A stretch of 64,000 bases of DNA from Haematobacter massiliensis. Its GTDB lineage: Bacteria; Pseudomonadota; Alphaproteobacteria; Rhodobacterales; Rhodobacteraceae. Numbering within the stretch: position 1 is the stretch's first letter; the number at the start of each line of letters is the position of its first letter. The notes beneath the pieces are model-generated. The model made no database searches. It was not told where the DNA came from and worked only from the letters and a program-made list of their open reading frames with translations. Shown one piece after another: positions 46,300 to 55,033 of this stretch. The stretch is taken from contig NZ_JGYG01000001.1 of the NCBI RefSeq assembly GCF_000740795.1, positions 310,001 through 374,000 of the forward strand. Reading direction: 5' to 3'. A program made the position numbers and the translations under genes.

Positions 46300-49078
46300 C
46301 GCGACAGCGACGCCAGAAAGCGGCGCCAAGGCCGCTACGCTGATCCTGCCGGACGTTGCTCTGTTCGATGCCGGGGCGGTGCTGGATCAGATCGATACCG
46401 AGATTGCCGGTCTTGAGGCGCCCGATATGCGGGCGCTTCGGGCTATTGCCGTCGCCCGGATCGGCGCGGAACGTCAGCGCGGCTTCAACGCGATCAGGGA
46501 AGCGTTTCTGGCCAGACCTCTGGCCTCCGACGTCACCGTTGCCTCCATAAGCCGGCTGACCGATCAAGTCGTACAGACAGTGATGGAGGTGGTACGGCGC
46601 CACCTTCTCCCTGCCGAAAGCCTGGATGACAGAAAGGTCACGCTGCTTGCGGTTGGGGGCTATGGGCGCGGGGAGATGGCCCCCTTCTCGGACGTGGACC
46701 TGCTGTTCCTGACACCCGACGCGGAGAAGGGTTCGGTCAAGACGCTGATCGAATCCATGCTCTACATCCTTTGGGATTTGAAGCTGAAGGTCGGGCACTC
46801 CAGCCGCTCAATTCCCGAATGCCTGCGGCAGGCACGAGAGGATATCACCGTCCGGACCGCCCTGCTGGAAGAACGCTACATTACCGGCGACAAGGGGCAG
46901 GCCAAGTTGCTCCACAGCCGGTTACGCAAGGAGCTTTTCTCCCGCACAGCCGCTGAATTCGTGGAAGCCAAGCTCGCCGAGCGGGCAGATCGGCACAAGC
47001 GGCAGGGTCAGCGCTACATGCTGGAGCCCAATGTGAAGGAGGGCAAGGGCGGCCTCCGCGATCTCCAGACGCTGTACTGGATCGCGAAATACGTGACCGG
47101 CGTTGAGGAAGTGTCCGACCTCGTCGGGCTGGGCCTCATCACGGCGGATGAATTCGCGGCATTTGACCGGGCGGAGCGGTTTCTGTGGGCGGTACGCTGC
47201 CACCTCCACTACCTGACGGGGCGCGCGACGGACCAGTTGACGTTCGACCTGCAGCTGGAGGTGGCCCCCCGCATGGGCTATCAGGATGGCGCGGGCCGAC
47301 GCGCGGTCGAGTTCTTCATGCAGGACTACTTCCGCCATGCGACCAAGGTGGGCGAACTCACCCGGATCTTCCTGACGGCGCTTGAGGCACGGCATGTCAA
47401 GACGACGCCCGTCACCGTAGGGTTGTTCCGGCGCCCGAAACGGCTGCATGAAGGATATGTCCTTCGCCACAACCGCATCGCTGTTGCCGATGAGAAGACG
47501 TTTCTCTCAGACAAGCTGAACCTGTTGCGGATTTTCGAGGAAGGATTGCGGACAGGGCATCTCATCCACCCAGACGCCATGCGGCTGGTCGCAGCGCATC
47601 TCGACCTGATCGACGAGGACATGCGTCAGGACCGGGAGGCGAACCGCATCTTTCTCGATCTGCTCCTGAAGCACGGCAATCCGGAGCGAAGCCTGCGCCG
47701 CATGAACGAGCTCGGCGTCGTCGCGGCCTTCATGCCCGAGTTCGAGCCGATCGTGGCGATGATGCAGTTCAACGTCTATCACCATTACACGGTGGACGAG
47801 CATACCATCCAGTGCATCTCCACCCTCGCGATGATCGAGCGGGGAGAGTTGGCGCGGGAGCTGCCGCTCGCCACGCATATCATGGCCGAAGGCACGGTGA
47901 ACCGCCGGGTGATCTATGTGGCGCTGCTGCTGCACGATATCGGCAAGGGACGGCCGGAGGACCACTCCATTCTCGGCGCGCAGATCGCACGGCGCGTGGC
48001 GCCGCGGCTTGGGCTGAACGCGGAAGAGTCGGAGCTAGTCGAATGGTTGGTCCGCAACCACCTGGTCATGTCCGACACCGCACAGAAGCGCGACCTTTCC
48101 GATCCGCGCACGGTGCGCGATTTCGCCCGGACGGTGCGATCCCGGCGGCGGCTCGACCTGCTCTATCTGCTCACCTGCTGCGACATCATCGGCGTTGGCC
48201 CGGGCACCTGGAACAATTGGAAGGCCATGCTGCTCGACCGGCTCTACCGGGAGACGGCGACCGTGCTGGACATGGGGCTGGAAGCCGCGCATCGCCCCAA
48301 CCGGGAGGCGGAGGCGAAACGCATCCTCCGCGCGGCCCTTTCCAACTGGGACCGGAGGGACCTGCGGGCCGAGACGCAGAGGCACTACGGCCCCTACTGG
48401 CAAGGGCTGCCGCTCGATACGCAGGTAGTGTTCGCCCATCTGCTCCGCGGCATACGGGATGACGAGATCCGCATCGACCTGACCCCGGATCAGGACCGGG
48501 ACGCAACCCGCGTCTGCTTCGCCCTGGCGGATCATCCGGGCATCTTCGCGCGACTGGCTGGGGCGCTGGCGCTTGTCGGTGCTAACGTCGTCGATGCCCG
48601 TACTTTCACCTCCAAGGACGGCTACGCCACCGCCGCCTTCTGGGTGCAGGATGCCGAAGGCGCGCCCTATGATCCGGGCAAGCTGCCGCGCCTGCGCAAC
48701 ATGATCGAGCGCACGCTGAAGGGGGAGGTCGTTGCCCGCGAAGCGCTGAATGATCGCGACAAGGTGAAGAAGCGGGAACGCGGTTTTCAATTCCCGACAG
48801 CGATCACCATCGACAACGACGGATCCGAAATCTACACCATTGTCGAGGTGGATACGCGCGATCGTCCTGGCCTGCTCTATGATCTCGCGCGGACCTTCGC
48901 CTCCAACAACATCTATATTGCCTCGGCGCAGATCGCGACCTATGGCGCGCAGGTCGTGGACACCTTCTACGTGAAAGACATGTTCGGTCTGAAAATCCAT
49001 TCGCGACAGCGCGCCGAGGCGCTGGAAAAGAAACTCCGCCAGGCGGTGGACGAAGGGGCAGAGAGGGCGCGCAGCTAG
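46265..49078 (+). CDS. glnD: Bifunctional uridylyltransferase/uridylyl-removing enzyme GlnD
   Basis: Nitrogen sensor that modifies PII proteins according to glutamine. The 937-residue protein has a nucleotidyltransferase domain (GGYGRGEMAPFSDVDLLFL, about 125-145), the PII-uridylyltransferase middle part (YMLEPNVKEGKGGLRDLQTL), an HD domain (LLLHDIGKGRPEDHSILG, near 560) and two C-terminal ACT domains (DHPGIFARLAGALALVGANVV; RDRPGLLYDLARTFASNNIYI). The start is taken as ATG 46265, which overlaps the upstream gene by 35 bases; the ribosome site is weak, so a nearby start is possible. Confidence 0.95.
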   Translation: MPPEASAVPVPDATATPESGAKAATLILPDVALFDAGAVLDQIDTEIAGLEAPDMRALRAIAVARIGAERQRGFNAIREAFLARPLASDVTVASISRLTDQVVQTVMEVVRRHLLPAESLDDRKVTLLAVGGYGRGEMAPFSDVDLLFLTPDAEKGSVKTLIESMLYILWDLKLKVGHSSRSIPECLRQAREDITVRTALLEERYITGDKGQAKLLHSRLRKELFSRTAAEFVEAKLAERADRHKRQGQRYMLEPNVKEGKGGLRDLQTLYWIAKYVTGVEEVSDLVGLGLITADEFAAFDRAERFLWAVRCHLHYLTGRATDQLTFDLQLEVAPRMGYQDGAGRRAVEFFMQDYFRHATKVGELTRIFLTALEARHVKTTPVTVGLFRRPKRLHEGYVLRHNRIAVADEKTFLSDKLNLLRIFEEGLRTGHLIHPDAMRLVAAHLDLIDEDMRQDREANRIFLDLLLKHGNPERSLRRMNELGVVAAFMPEFEPIVAMMQFNVYHHYTVDEHTIQCISTLAMIERGELARELPLATHIMAEGTVNRRVIYVALLLHDIGKGRPEDHSILGAQIARRVAPRLGLNAEESELVEWLVRNHLVMSDTAQKRDLSDPRTVRDFARTVRSRRRLDLLYLLTCCDIIGVGPGTWNNWKAMLLDRLYRETATVLDMGLEAAHRPNREAEAKRILRAALSNWDRRDLRAETQRHYGPYWQGLPLDTQVVFAHLLRGIRDDEIRIDLTPDQDRDATRVCFALADHPGIFARLAGALALVGANVVDARTFTSKDGYATAAFWVQDAEGAPYDPGKLPRLRNMIERTLKGEVVAREALNDRDKVKKRERGFQFPTAITIDNDGSEIYTIVEVDTRDRPGLLYDLARTFASNNIYIASAQIATYGAQVVDTFYVKDMFGLKIHSRQRAEALEKKLRQAVDEGAERARS

Positions 49079-49079
49079 A

Positions 49080-50624
49080 ATGCGGCAGATACGACTGCTG
49101 CACGGCTTCCTGACCGTCGGATTCTGGACCTTCGCCAGCCGGTTGCTCGGCTTTATCCGCGACGTGATCATCGCCGCCTATCTGGGTTCCGGCCCGGTGG
49201 CGGAGGCGTTCCTGGTCGCCTTCTCCCTTCCAAACATGTTCCGCCGGATTTTTGCGGAAGGTGCGTTCAACACCGCTTTCGTGCCGCTCTTCGCCAAGAA
49301 GATCGAGGCGGGTGAGGATGCGAGGGGGTTTGCGCAGGACGCCTTCTCCGGCCTCGCCTCCGTCCTGATCGTGCTCACCATGGTTGCTCATGTGGCGATG
49401 CCATGGCTGGTTCTGGCGATGGCCTCCGGTTTCAAGGGCGATGAGCGGTTCGATATCGCCGTCACCTTCGGGCGCATCTGTTTCCCGTATATCCTGCTCA
49501 TCTCGCTCACCGCGATGCTCTCGGGAGTGCTGAACGCCACGGGGCGCTTTGCTGTCGCCTCCATGGCGCCGGCGGTGCTGAACATCGTCTTCCTGATCGC
49601 CTTCGGCCTGTCCATCCACTACGGCTGGGAAATGGGCCTGACGCAGAGCTGGGCCACGCCGATCGGGGGGGTGCTGCAGCTCCTGCTGGTCTGGTATGCG
49701 GCACGGAAAGAAGGCTACTCCATGCGGCTGACATGGCCGCGGCTCTCGCCCGATATGCGGCGGCTGGTGCGTGTCGCGATGCCCGCCGTGTTTGCAGGCG
49801 GGGTCGTGCAGATCAACCTCGTCGTCGGGCGGCAGGTCGCCTCCTACTATGATGGTGCCATCGCGTGGCTGTCCAATGCCGACCGCATCTATCAGCTCCC
49901 CCTCGGGGTCGTGGCCGCGGCGGTGGGCGTGGTGCTGACGGCGGAGCTTTCGCGCAGGCTCCGCGCGGCCGACATCGGCGGCAGCCGCACGGCCTACAAC
50001 CGCGCCTGGGAATTCTCGCTCTTCCTGACCCTGCCCGCCGCCGTGGCTCTCGTCGTCATCGCCGGTCCGATCATCAGCGTGATCTTCGAGCGGGGACAAT
50101 ATACAGCCGTGGACTCTGCCAATACCGCACTGGCGCTCATCGTCTATGGTGCGGGGCTGCCGGCCTTCACGCTTCAGAAGGTGCTCCAGCCGGTGTTCTA
50201 CGCGCGCGAGGACACGCGCCGTCCCTTCCACTATGCCATCGTCGCCATGGTCGTGAATGCGGTGCTCGCCTTCGGTCTGTCCTACTGGCTGGGCTTCATT
50301 GCGGCGGCCATCGGCACGACGATCGCCTCATGGGCGATGGTGTTCCAGCTCTGGTGGGGCTCCCGCAGCATGGGTGAGGCGGTCCGCTTCGACCCGCGGT
50401 TCCTGAAGAACCTCGTCCGTATCCTGATCGCCTCCGTGGTGATGGGGCTGTTCCTCTGGGGAGCGGCGCAGGTGCTGGATGACATGCTGACGCAGAAGGG
50501 CACACGGGTGCTCGCGCTTTTCATTCTTTGCGGCGCGGGAATGGCGGTTTACTTTGTCACCGCCATCGCGCTCGGGGTCATGAAGCTCGCCGACCTGCTC
50601 AGGATGGTCCGCCGTCAGCGCTGA
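49080..50624 (+). CDS. murJ: Lipid II flippase MurJ
   Basis: Flips the peptidoglycan precursor lipid II across the inner membrane. The 514-residue protein has about 14 membrane spans and MOP-superfamily motifs: FASRLLGFIRDVIIAAYLG with the essential arginines, FSLPNMFRRIFAEGAFNTAFVPLF, and the N-terminal cavity residues typical of MviN. It starts one base after the glnD stop. Its end overlaps the convergent rhomboid-like gene by 10 bases. Confidence 0.96.
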   Translation: MRQIRLLHGFLTVGFWTFASRLLGFIRDVIIAAYLGSGPVAEAFLVAFSLPNMFRRIFAEGAFNTAFVPLFAKKIEAGEDARGFAQDAFSGLASVLIVLTMVAHVAMPWLVLAMASGFKGDERFDIAVTFGRICFPYILLISLTAMLSGVLNATGRFAVASMAPAVLNIVFLIAFGLSIHYGWEMGLTQSWATPIGGVLQLLLVWYAARKEGYSMRLTWPRLSPDMRRLVRVAMPAVFAGGVVQINLVVGRQVASYYDGAIAWLSNADRIYQLPLGVVAAAVGVVLTAELSRRLRAADIGGSRTAYNRAWEFSLFLTLPAAVALVVIAGPIISVIFERGQYTAVDSANTALALIVYGAGLPAFTLQKVLQPVFYAREDTRRPFHYAIVAMVVNAVLAFGLSYWLGFIAAAIGTTIASWAMVFQLWWGSRSMGEAVRFDPRFLKNLVRILIASVVMGLFLWGAAQVLDDMLTQKGTRVLALFILCGAGMAVYFVTAIALGVMKLADLLRMVRRQR

Positions 50625-51307
50625 CGGATGAGGGCAAGCGCCCGGCGCCAGCCGCCGGGGCAGACCACGAAAGACAGTCCGAATCCTGTCGCAAAACCTG
50701 ACAGGTCCGCCACCCATTCGTTGGAGCCGCCGAACAGCGCGCCGAAGACGAGCTGGATGCCCAGCAGCGTCCCGATCAACCCGAATGCGCGCAGGCGCCC
50801 CGATCCCTGCCCCGTGGCCCGCACCCAGAGCAGGAAGGTGAACGCGCCGATCAGCCCATAGACCGGCGGGTAGCCCCCGACGAGCCAGGCCGGATCGTCG
50901 AGCATCAGCCCGAAGACCAGCGCTCCCATGATGGCGGAGGCAAAGAACACCGTCAGCACCGCTGCCGTGGAGAACACCTCCCCCACCATCTTGCCGAGCG
51001 CGAGGATGAACACGAAGACGAACATCATATGCGTGAACGACGCATGGAAGAACGGATAGGTCACGAAACGGATCATCTGCTCCACCGGATAGAAATGGTT
51101 GGCCACCATCCAGTCAAAGATCTGGCCAGAGAACCCGAACCGCTGGATCGCTTCCACCCGCCAGGTGAAGCCGAGCCCGCCGCCGATGATCCCCCGATCC
51201 GCAAGGCTCAGCAGCAGTTCTATGGCGGCGACGGGGCCTGCCAGCATCCAGACGACGAATGGCAGGGGATTGAGCGGGGAGCGGTCTGGATCGTGCATGT
51301 CCGGCAT
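50615..51307 (-). CDS. Rhomboid-fold membrane protein lacking catalytic residues
   Basis: A 230-residue protein with six to seven predicted spans. The rhomboid scaffold is plain: FFHASFTHMMFVFVFILALGKMVGE corresponds to the H-x4-H-x3-N-like helix 2, and VYGLIGAFTFLLW to the helix-4 region. But the GxSG active-site loop reads GYPPVYG with no serine, and the last helix has VADLSGFATGFGLS where active enzymes have a histidine. So it is probably a pseudoprotease. The start may be ATG 51307 or 51298; neither has a good ribosome site. The longer open frame to 52258 is the antisense of trpS. Confidence 0.83.
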   Translation of the reverse strand: MPDMHDPDRSPLNPLPFVVWMLAGPVAAIELLLSLADRGIIGGGLGFTWRVEAIQRFGFSGQIFDWMVANHFYPVEQMIRFVTYPFFHASFTHMMFVFVFILALGKMVGEVFSTAAVLTVFFASAIMGALVFGLMLDDPAWLVGGYPPVYGLIGAFTFLLWVRATGQGSGRLRAFGLIGTLLGIQLVFGALFGGSNEWVADLSGFATGFGLSFVVCPGGWRRALALIRQR

Positions 51308-51373
51308 TCTGTTGACGCGATGATGGGCCAGCGATAAGCCGACCGGACCATATAATCCAGACGGAGAAAAATC

Positions 51374-52414
51374 ATGACCGAGCCGGTCCAAACGCCTCGT
51401 GTCTTCCCGCAACGGGTGTTCTCGGGGATCCAACCCTCGGGCAACCTGCAACTGGGCAACTATCTCGGCGCGCTGAAACGCTTCGCCGCCGCTCAGGACA
51501 ACGGGATCGAGACGATCTATTGCATCGTGGATATGCATGCGATCACCGTCTGGCAGGATCCGGCCGACCTCACCCGCGCGACGCGCGAGCTGGCGGCCGG
51601 GTTCATCGCCTCCGGCGTGGATCCGGAGCGCTCCATCCTGTTCAACCAGAGCCAGGTGCCCGGTCATGCGCAGCTCGCCTGGATCTTCGATTGCGTGGCC
51701 CGCCTCGGCTGGATGAACCGGATGACCCAGTTCAAGGACAAGGCCGGCAAGAACGCCGAAGCCGTGTCGCTTGGGCTGTTCGCCTATCCCGCGCTGATGG
51801 CCGCCGACATCCTGCTCTATCACGCGACCCACGTTCCGGTCGGCGAGGATCAGAAGCAGCATGTGGAGCTGACCCGCGACATCGCGGCCAAGTTCAACCA
51901 CGACTACGGCACCGAATTCTTCCCGGTTCCCGAACCGGTGATCGAGGGCGCGGCGACACGCGTCATGAGCCTGCGCGACGGATCGAAGAAGATGTCGAAA
52001 TCCGATCCCTCCGACATGAGCCGCATCAACCTGACGGACGATGCCGACACCATCGCCAGCAAGATCCGCAAGGCCCGGACGGATGCCGAGCCGCTGCCGG
52101 AAACGCTGGAAGCGTTGAAGGACCGGCCGGAGGCACGCAACCTCGTCAACATCTACGCGGCCCTCGCCGATACGACTGCGGAAGCCGTGGTGGCGGAGTT
52201 CGCGGGTCAGGGCTTCGGCGCGTTCAAGCCGGCGCTCGCGGATCTGGCCGTTGCACAACTTACTCCGATCTCGGGCGAGATGCGGCGTCTCACCTCCGAT
52301 CCGGCGGAGATCGACCGCATCCTCGCACGCGGCGCGGAACGGGCCAACGCCATCGCCGCGCCGGTCATCGACCGGACCTATGACATCGTCGGCATGATCC
52401 GGTCCGCGCGATGA
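51374..52414 (+). CDS. trpS: Tryptophanyl-tRNA synthetase
   Basis: Charges tRNA-Trp. The 346-residue class I enzyme has [20 protein letters not shown] (HIGH-like signature), the substrate-binding MHAIT and [26 protein letters not shown], and the KMSKS loop ([15 protein letters not shown]). A C-terminal helical anticodon-binding part ends at 346. The first codons sit 8 bases after GGAG. It shares an ATGA overlap with ectC. Confidence 0.97.
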   Translation: MTEPVQTPRVFPQRVFSGIQPSGNLQLGNYLGALKRFAAAQDNGIETIYCIVDMHAITVWQDPADLTRATRELAAGFIASGVDPERSILFNQSQVPGHAQLAWIFDCVARLGWMNRMTQFKDKAGKNAEAVSLGLFAYPALMAADILLYHATHVPVGEDQKQHVELTRDIAAKFNHDYGTEFFPVPEPVIEGAATRVMSLRDGSKKMSKSDPSDMSRINLTDDADTIASKIRKARTDAEPLPETLEALKDRPEARNLVNIYAALADTTAEAVVAEFAGQGFGAFKPALADLAVAQLTPISGEMRRLTSDPAEIDRILARGAERANAIAAPVIDRTYDIVGMIRSAR

Positions 52415-52797
52415 TCGTCAGGTCGCTGGATGACGTGATCTCCGGCCCGAACCACGCGAGCGGTCCGGGCTGGGAAAGCCGCCGCATCCTGCTCAAACCG
52501 GATGGCATGGGCTTCTCCCTCCACGACACGCTGGTCAAGGAGGGCGAGGAACTCCATCTGGAATACAAGCACCACCTGGAGGCCAACTACTGCATCGCCG
52601 GGGAAGGTGAGGTGACCGAGGTGGCGATGGGGCGGACCTGGCCGATCCGGCCCGGCACGCTCTATGCTCTCGACCGGAATGACGCGCATGTGCTGCGGGC
52701 GACGAAGGGTGACCTGAGATTGGTCTGTGTATTCAACCCTCCTCTTTCCGGCAATGAGCGCCACCGCGAGGACGGCAGCTACGCGCCGGAGGAATAG
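52411..52797 (+). CDS. ectC: Solitary ectoine synthase
   Basis: A 128-residue cupin matching EctC, which cyclises N-gamma-acetyl-diaminobutyrate to the osmolyte ectoine. [44 protein letters not shown] and [18 protein letters not shown] follow the family along its length. The three iron ligands of characterised EctC fall at the same positions here: Glu57, Tyr85 and His93. No ectA, ectB or ectD is in the window. It overlaps trpS by ATGA, so it is probably expressed constitutively with that gene. Solitary ectC genes are known, and some act on an imported or alternative substrate. Confidence 0.9.
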   Translation: MIVRSLDDVISGPNHASGPGWESRRILLKPDGMGFSLHDTLVKEGEELHLEYKHHLEANYCIAGEGEVTEVAMGRTWPIRPGTLYALDRNDAHVLRATKGDLRLVCVFNPPLSGNERHREDGSYAPEE

Positions 52798-53400
52798 CCC
52801 GCGCCGCGATCCGCCGCGAATGTGTCGTAACCCTGTTCCCTCGTCGCGCCGGGGAGTGCTGTCTTCTTCCGTCACCAACGGGTTCCTCTGCGCGTGCTCA
52901 TAGCCCGAAGTTGGCATCGGGATGGACGTTCATTCCACGTCGCGAGCTGTAGAAATCAGCATTCAGAACAGCCTCCGCCCCTCATGACGGGACGGTGGCT
53001 CTCTTCTGCGGGCCTTTGGTCATTGCGGATGCCTCTCAACGTTTCAGCGCTCGAGACCGGAGAGGAGTTCGGCTCCAGCATTTGTCAGTGGCTGTCCCCT
53101 CTCTGCCATGATCAAACGTGAGCCCGCGCGCTAACCGTCCCGTGCTGCGCGGCGGCAATCCCAACGCCGCCCGCCACCATGAGAGGCGTCCTTCCTAATC
53201 TGGAGGTCTCTGGCTCGTCCCCATGCGGGAACCGCCCGACGACGAGAGCCGTTCTGCTTCCACATTTTCGGCACTGCACCCGAGCGGGCGTTCCTGACGC
53301 ATCCTTCCGATATGAGGCCGGTTCCTCCCTTCCTGCTGGCGACAGGGCGCGCGCCGCGCTAGGAGGCTGGCGGCATCCTGCCTTACAGAAGGAGACATCC
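52798..53400. other. 600-bp interval without a supported gene
   Basis: I read both strands. Open stretches exist on both strands (the longest forward one, 53179-53400, runs into the RidA gene) but none has a convincing start, ribosome site or family motif, and codon use is not biased as in the neighbours. Base composition is somewhat less GC-rich around 52890-53110. No tRNA, terminator or repeat was found. It could be decayed coding sequence. Confidence 0.4.
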
Positions 53401-53751
53401 ATGTCCGACATCACCCGTCTCGAAACCGGCGCCCGCATGAGCGAGGCGGTCGTCTACAACGGCCTGATCTTCCTTGCCGGGCAGATCGGCGCCCCGGGCG
53501 CCAGCGTCCGCGAACAGACGGAGGCCGCTCTTGCCGAGGTTGACCGGCTTCTGGCTGCCGCGGGTTCGGACAAGACCCGCATCCTCTCCGCGCAGATCTG
53601 GCTCGCGGACATCGCCGATTTTGCCGAGATGAACGCCGTCTGGGATGGATGGGTCGCGCCGGGCCATACGCCTGCCCGTGCGACGGGCGAGTCGAAACTG
53701 GCCGCGCCGGATTACAAGGTCGAGGTCATCGTGGTCGCGGCCACGAAGTAA
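53401..53751 (+). CDS. RidA family protein
   Basis: A 116-residue protein of the YjgF/YER057c/UK114 family; RidA hydrolyses reactive imines such as 2-aminoacrylate. Family features: VVYNGLIFLAGQIGAPGASVREQTEAALAEVDRLLAAAGSD, the conserved arginine in ARATGESKLAAPDYKVEVIVVA. The ending resembles the YoaB/RutC-like subgroup more than E. coli RidA, so the exact substrate is open. ATG 53401 has AAGGAG 7 bases upstream. Confidence 0.9.
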   Translation: MSDITRLETGARMSEAVVYNGLIFLAGQIGAPGASVREQTEAALAEVDRLLAAAGSDKTRILSAQIWLADIADFAEMNAVWDGWVAPGHTPARATGESKLAAPDYKVEVIVVAATK

Positions 53752-53768
53752 CTGCCGCCGCACTGACC

Positions 53769-53801
53769 GGCTCGGGTGCCGCAGGACCTGGCGCCCGAGC
53801 C
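53769..53801. terminator. Stem-loop between convergent RidA and prfB genes
   Basis: GGCTCGGGTGCC (53769-53780) pairs with 53790-53801 over 9 bases with a single G-U. No T-run follows on either strand, so its efficiency is unclear. Confidence 0.4.
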
Positions 53802-53831
53802 TCCGCTGGAAACGTCCGGCTTCGACTGCGC

Positions 53832-54959
53832 TCAGACTTCGGCGTTGGCTTCCGCACGGCTCTTGCCAGCGACATCCATCGCCAGCGTCGCCGCCATGAA
53901 CTGATCCAGATCGCCATCCAGAACGCCCTGCGTGTCCGATGTCTCCACGCCTGTGCGCAGGTCCTTCACCATCTGGTAGGGCTGCAGCACGTAGGAACGG
54001 ATCTGGTTGCCCCAGCCGGCATCACCCTTGTTCTCATGCGCCGCATTGATCGCCGCGTTCCGCTTGTCGAGTTCGAGCTGATAGAGACGCGCACGAAGGG
54101 CGTTCATCGCCGCTTCGCGGTTCTGGTGCTGCGACTTCATGGAGGAGGTCACGACGATATTCGTGGGCAGGTGGGTAATGCGCACGGCGGAATCGGTCGT
54201 GTTCACGTGCTGGCCGCCAGCACCCGAGGAGCGGTAAGTGTCGATACGGATATCCCGGTCGGGGATGTCGATCTCGATATTCTCGTCCACCACCGGATAG
54301 ACCCAGACGGAACTGAACGACGTGTGCCTCCGGGCGGCGGAGTCATAGGGCGAAATCCGTACGAGACGATGCACCCCGGACTCGGACTTCAACCAGCCAT
54401 AGGCATTGTGGCCGGAGATTCTGTAGGCGACGGACCGGATGCCCGCTTCCTCCCCCGGCGTCTCCGCGATCATCTCGACGGTATAGCCCTTCTTCTCCGC
54501 CCAGCGGACATACATCCGCGCGAGCATGGACGCCCAATCGCAGCTTTCCGTGCCGCCTGCCCCGGCGTTGATCTCCAGGAAGGTGTCGTTGCCGTCGGCT
54601 TCTCCATCCAGGAGCGCCTCCAGTTCCTTTTCCGCGGCGCTCTCCTTCAGGGAGCGGAGCGCGGATTCAGCCTCACGCACGACCTCATCATCGCCCTCCG
54701 CCTCGCCGAGTTCGATGAGTTCGATATTGTCGTTCAGGTCGCGGTCGATGCTGTCGTAGTTGGAAACGGCATCCAGCAGCGACTGCCGCTCCCGCATCAG
54801 CTTCTGCGCGCGCGCGGGATCCCCCCAAAGCTCGGGATCCTCGATGATGGCGTTGAATTCCTCAAGCCGGTGCTTCGCGGTTTCGCCGTCCATGCGCTGC
54901 CACAGCAGCTTCAGGCTCTTGCGGATGCTCTCGACAAGGTTCTGGGCCTCAGCGCGCAT
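53832..54959 (-). CDS. prfB: Peptide chain release factor 2
   Basis: Ends translation at UGA and UAA. The 375-residue protein has the N-terminal helical domain, the GGQ motif for peptide release ([20 protein letters not shown]) and the stop-codon-reading segment, which here is [13 protein letters not shown] where E. coli has SPF. The gene is one uninterrupted frame: the programmed +1 frameshift known from E. coli near codon 25 is not present. The order amidase-PBP1A-prfB is typical of Rhodobacterales. Confidence 0.96.
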   Translation of the reverse strand: MRAEAQNLVESIRKSLKLLWQRMDGETAKHRLEEFNAIIEDPELWGDPARAQKLMRERQSLLDAVSNYDSIDRDLNDNIELIELGEAEGDDEVVREAESALRSLKESAAEKELEALLDGEADGNDTFLEINAGAGGTESCDWASMLARMYVRWAEKKGYTVEMIAETPGEEAGIRSVAYRISGHNAYGWLKSESGVHRLVRISPYDSAARRHTSFSSVWVYPVVDENIEIDIPDRDIRIDTYRSSGAGGQHVNTTDSAVRITHLPTNIVVTSSMKSQHQNREAAMNALRARLYQLELDKRNAAINAAHENKGDAGWGNQIRSYVLQPYQMVKDLRTGVETSDTQGVLDGDLDQFMAATLAMDVAGKSRAEANAEV

Positions 54960-55033
54960 GGGTCTGCCTCCTTCGGATCAGGCCGGGGTGATACCCTCTT
55001 GCACGGCGTAGGGCAAGCGGGCGCCCGCACTGG

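Noticed and set aside
49080-50231. Long minus-strand frame across murJ and glnD ends
   Set aside because: Antisense shadow of murJ, whose membrane spans and motifs are clear.
54820-54960. Programmed +1 frameshift in prfB
   Set aside because: The frame is open from the start, with no in-frame stop or CUUUGA slippery site near codon 25.
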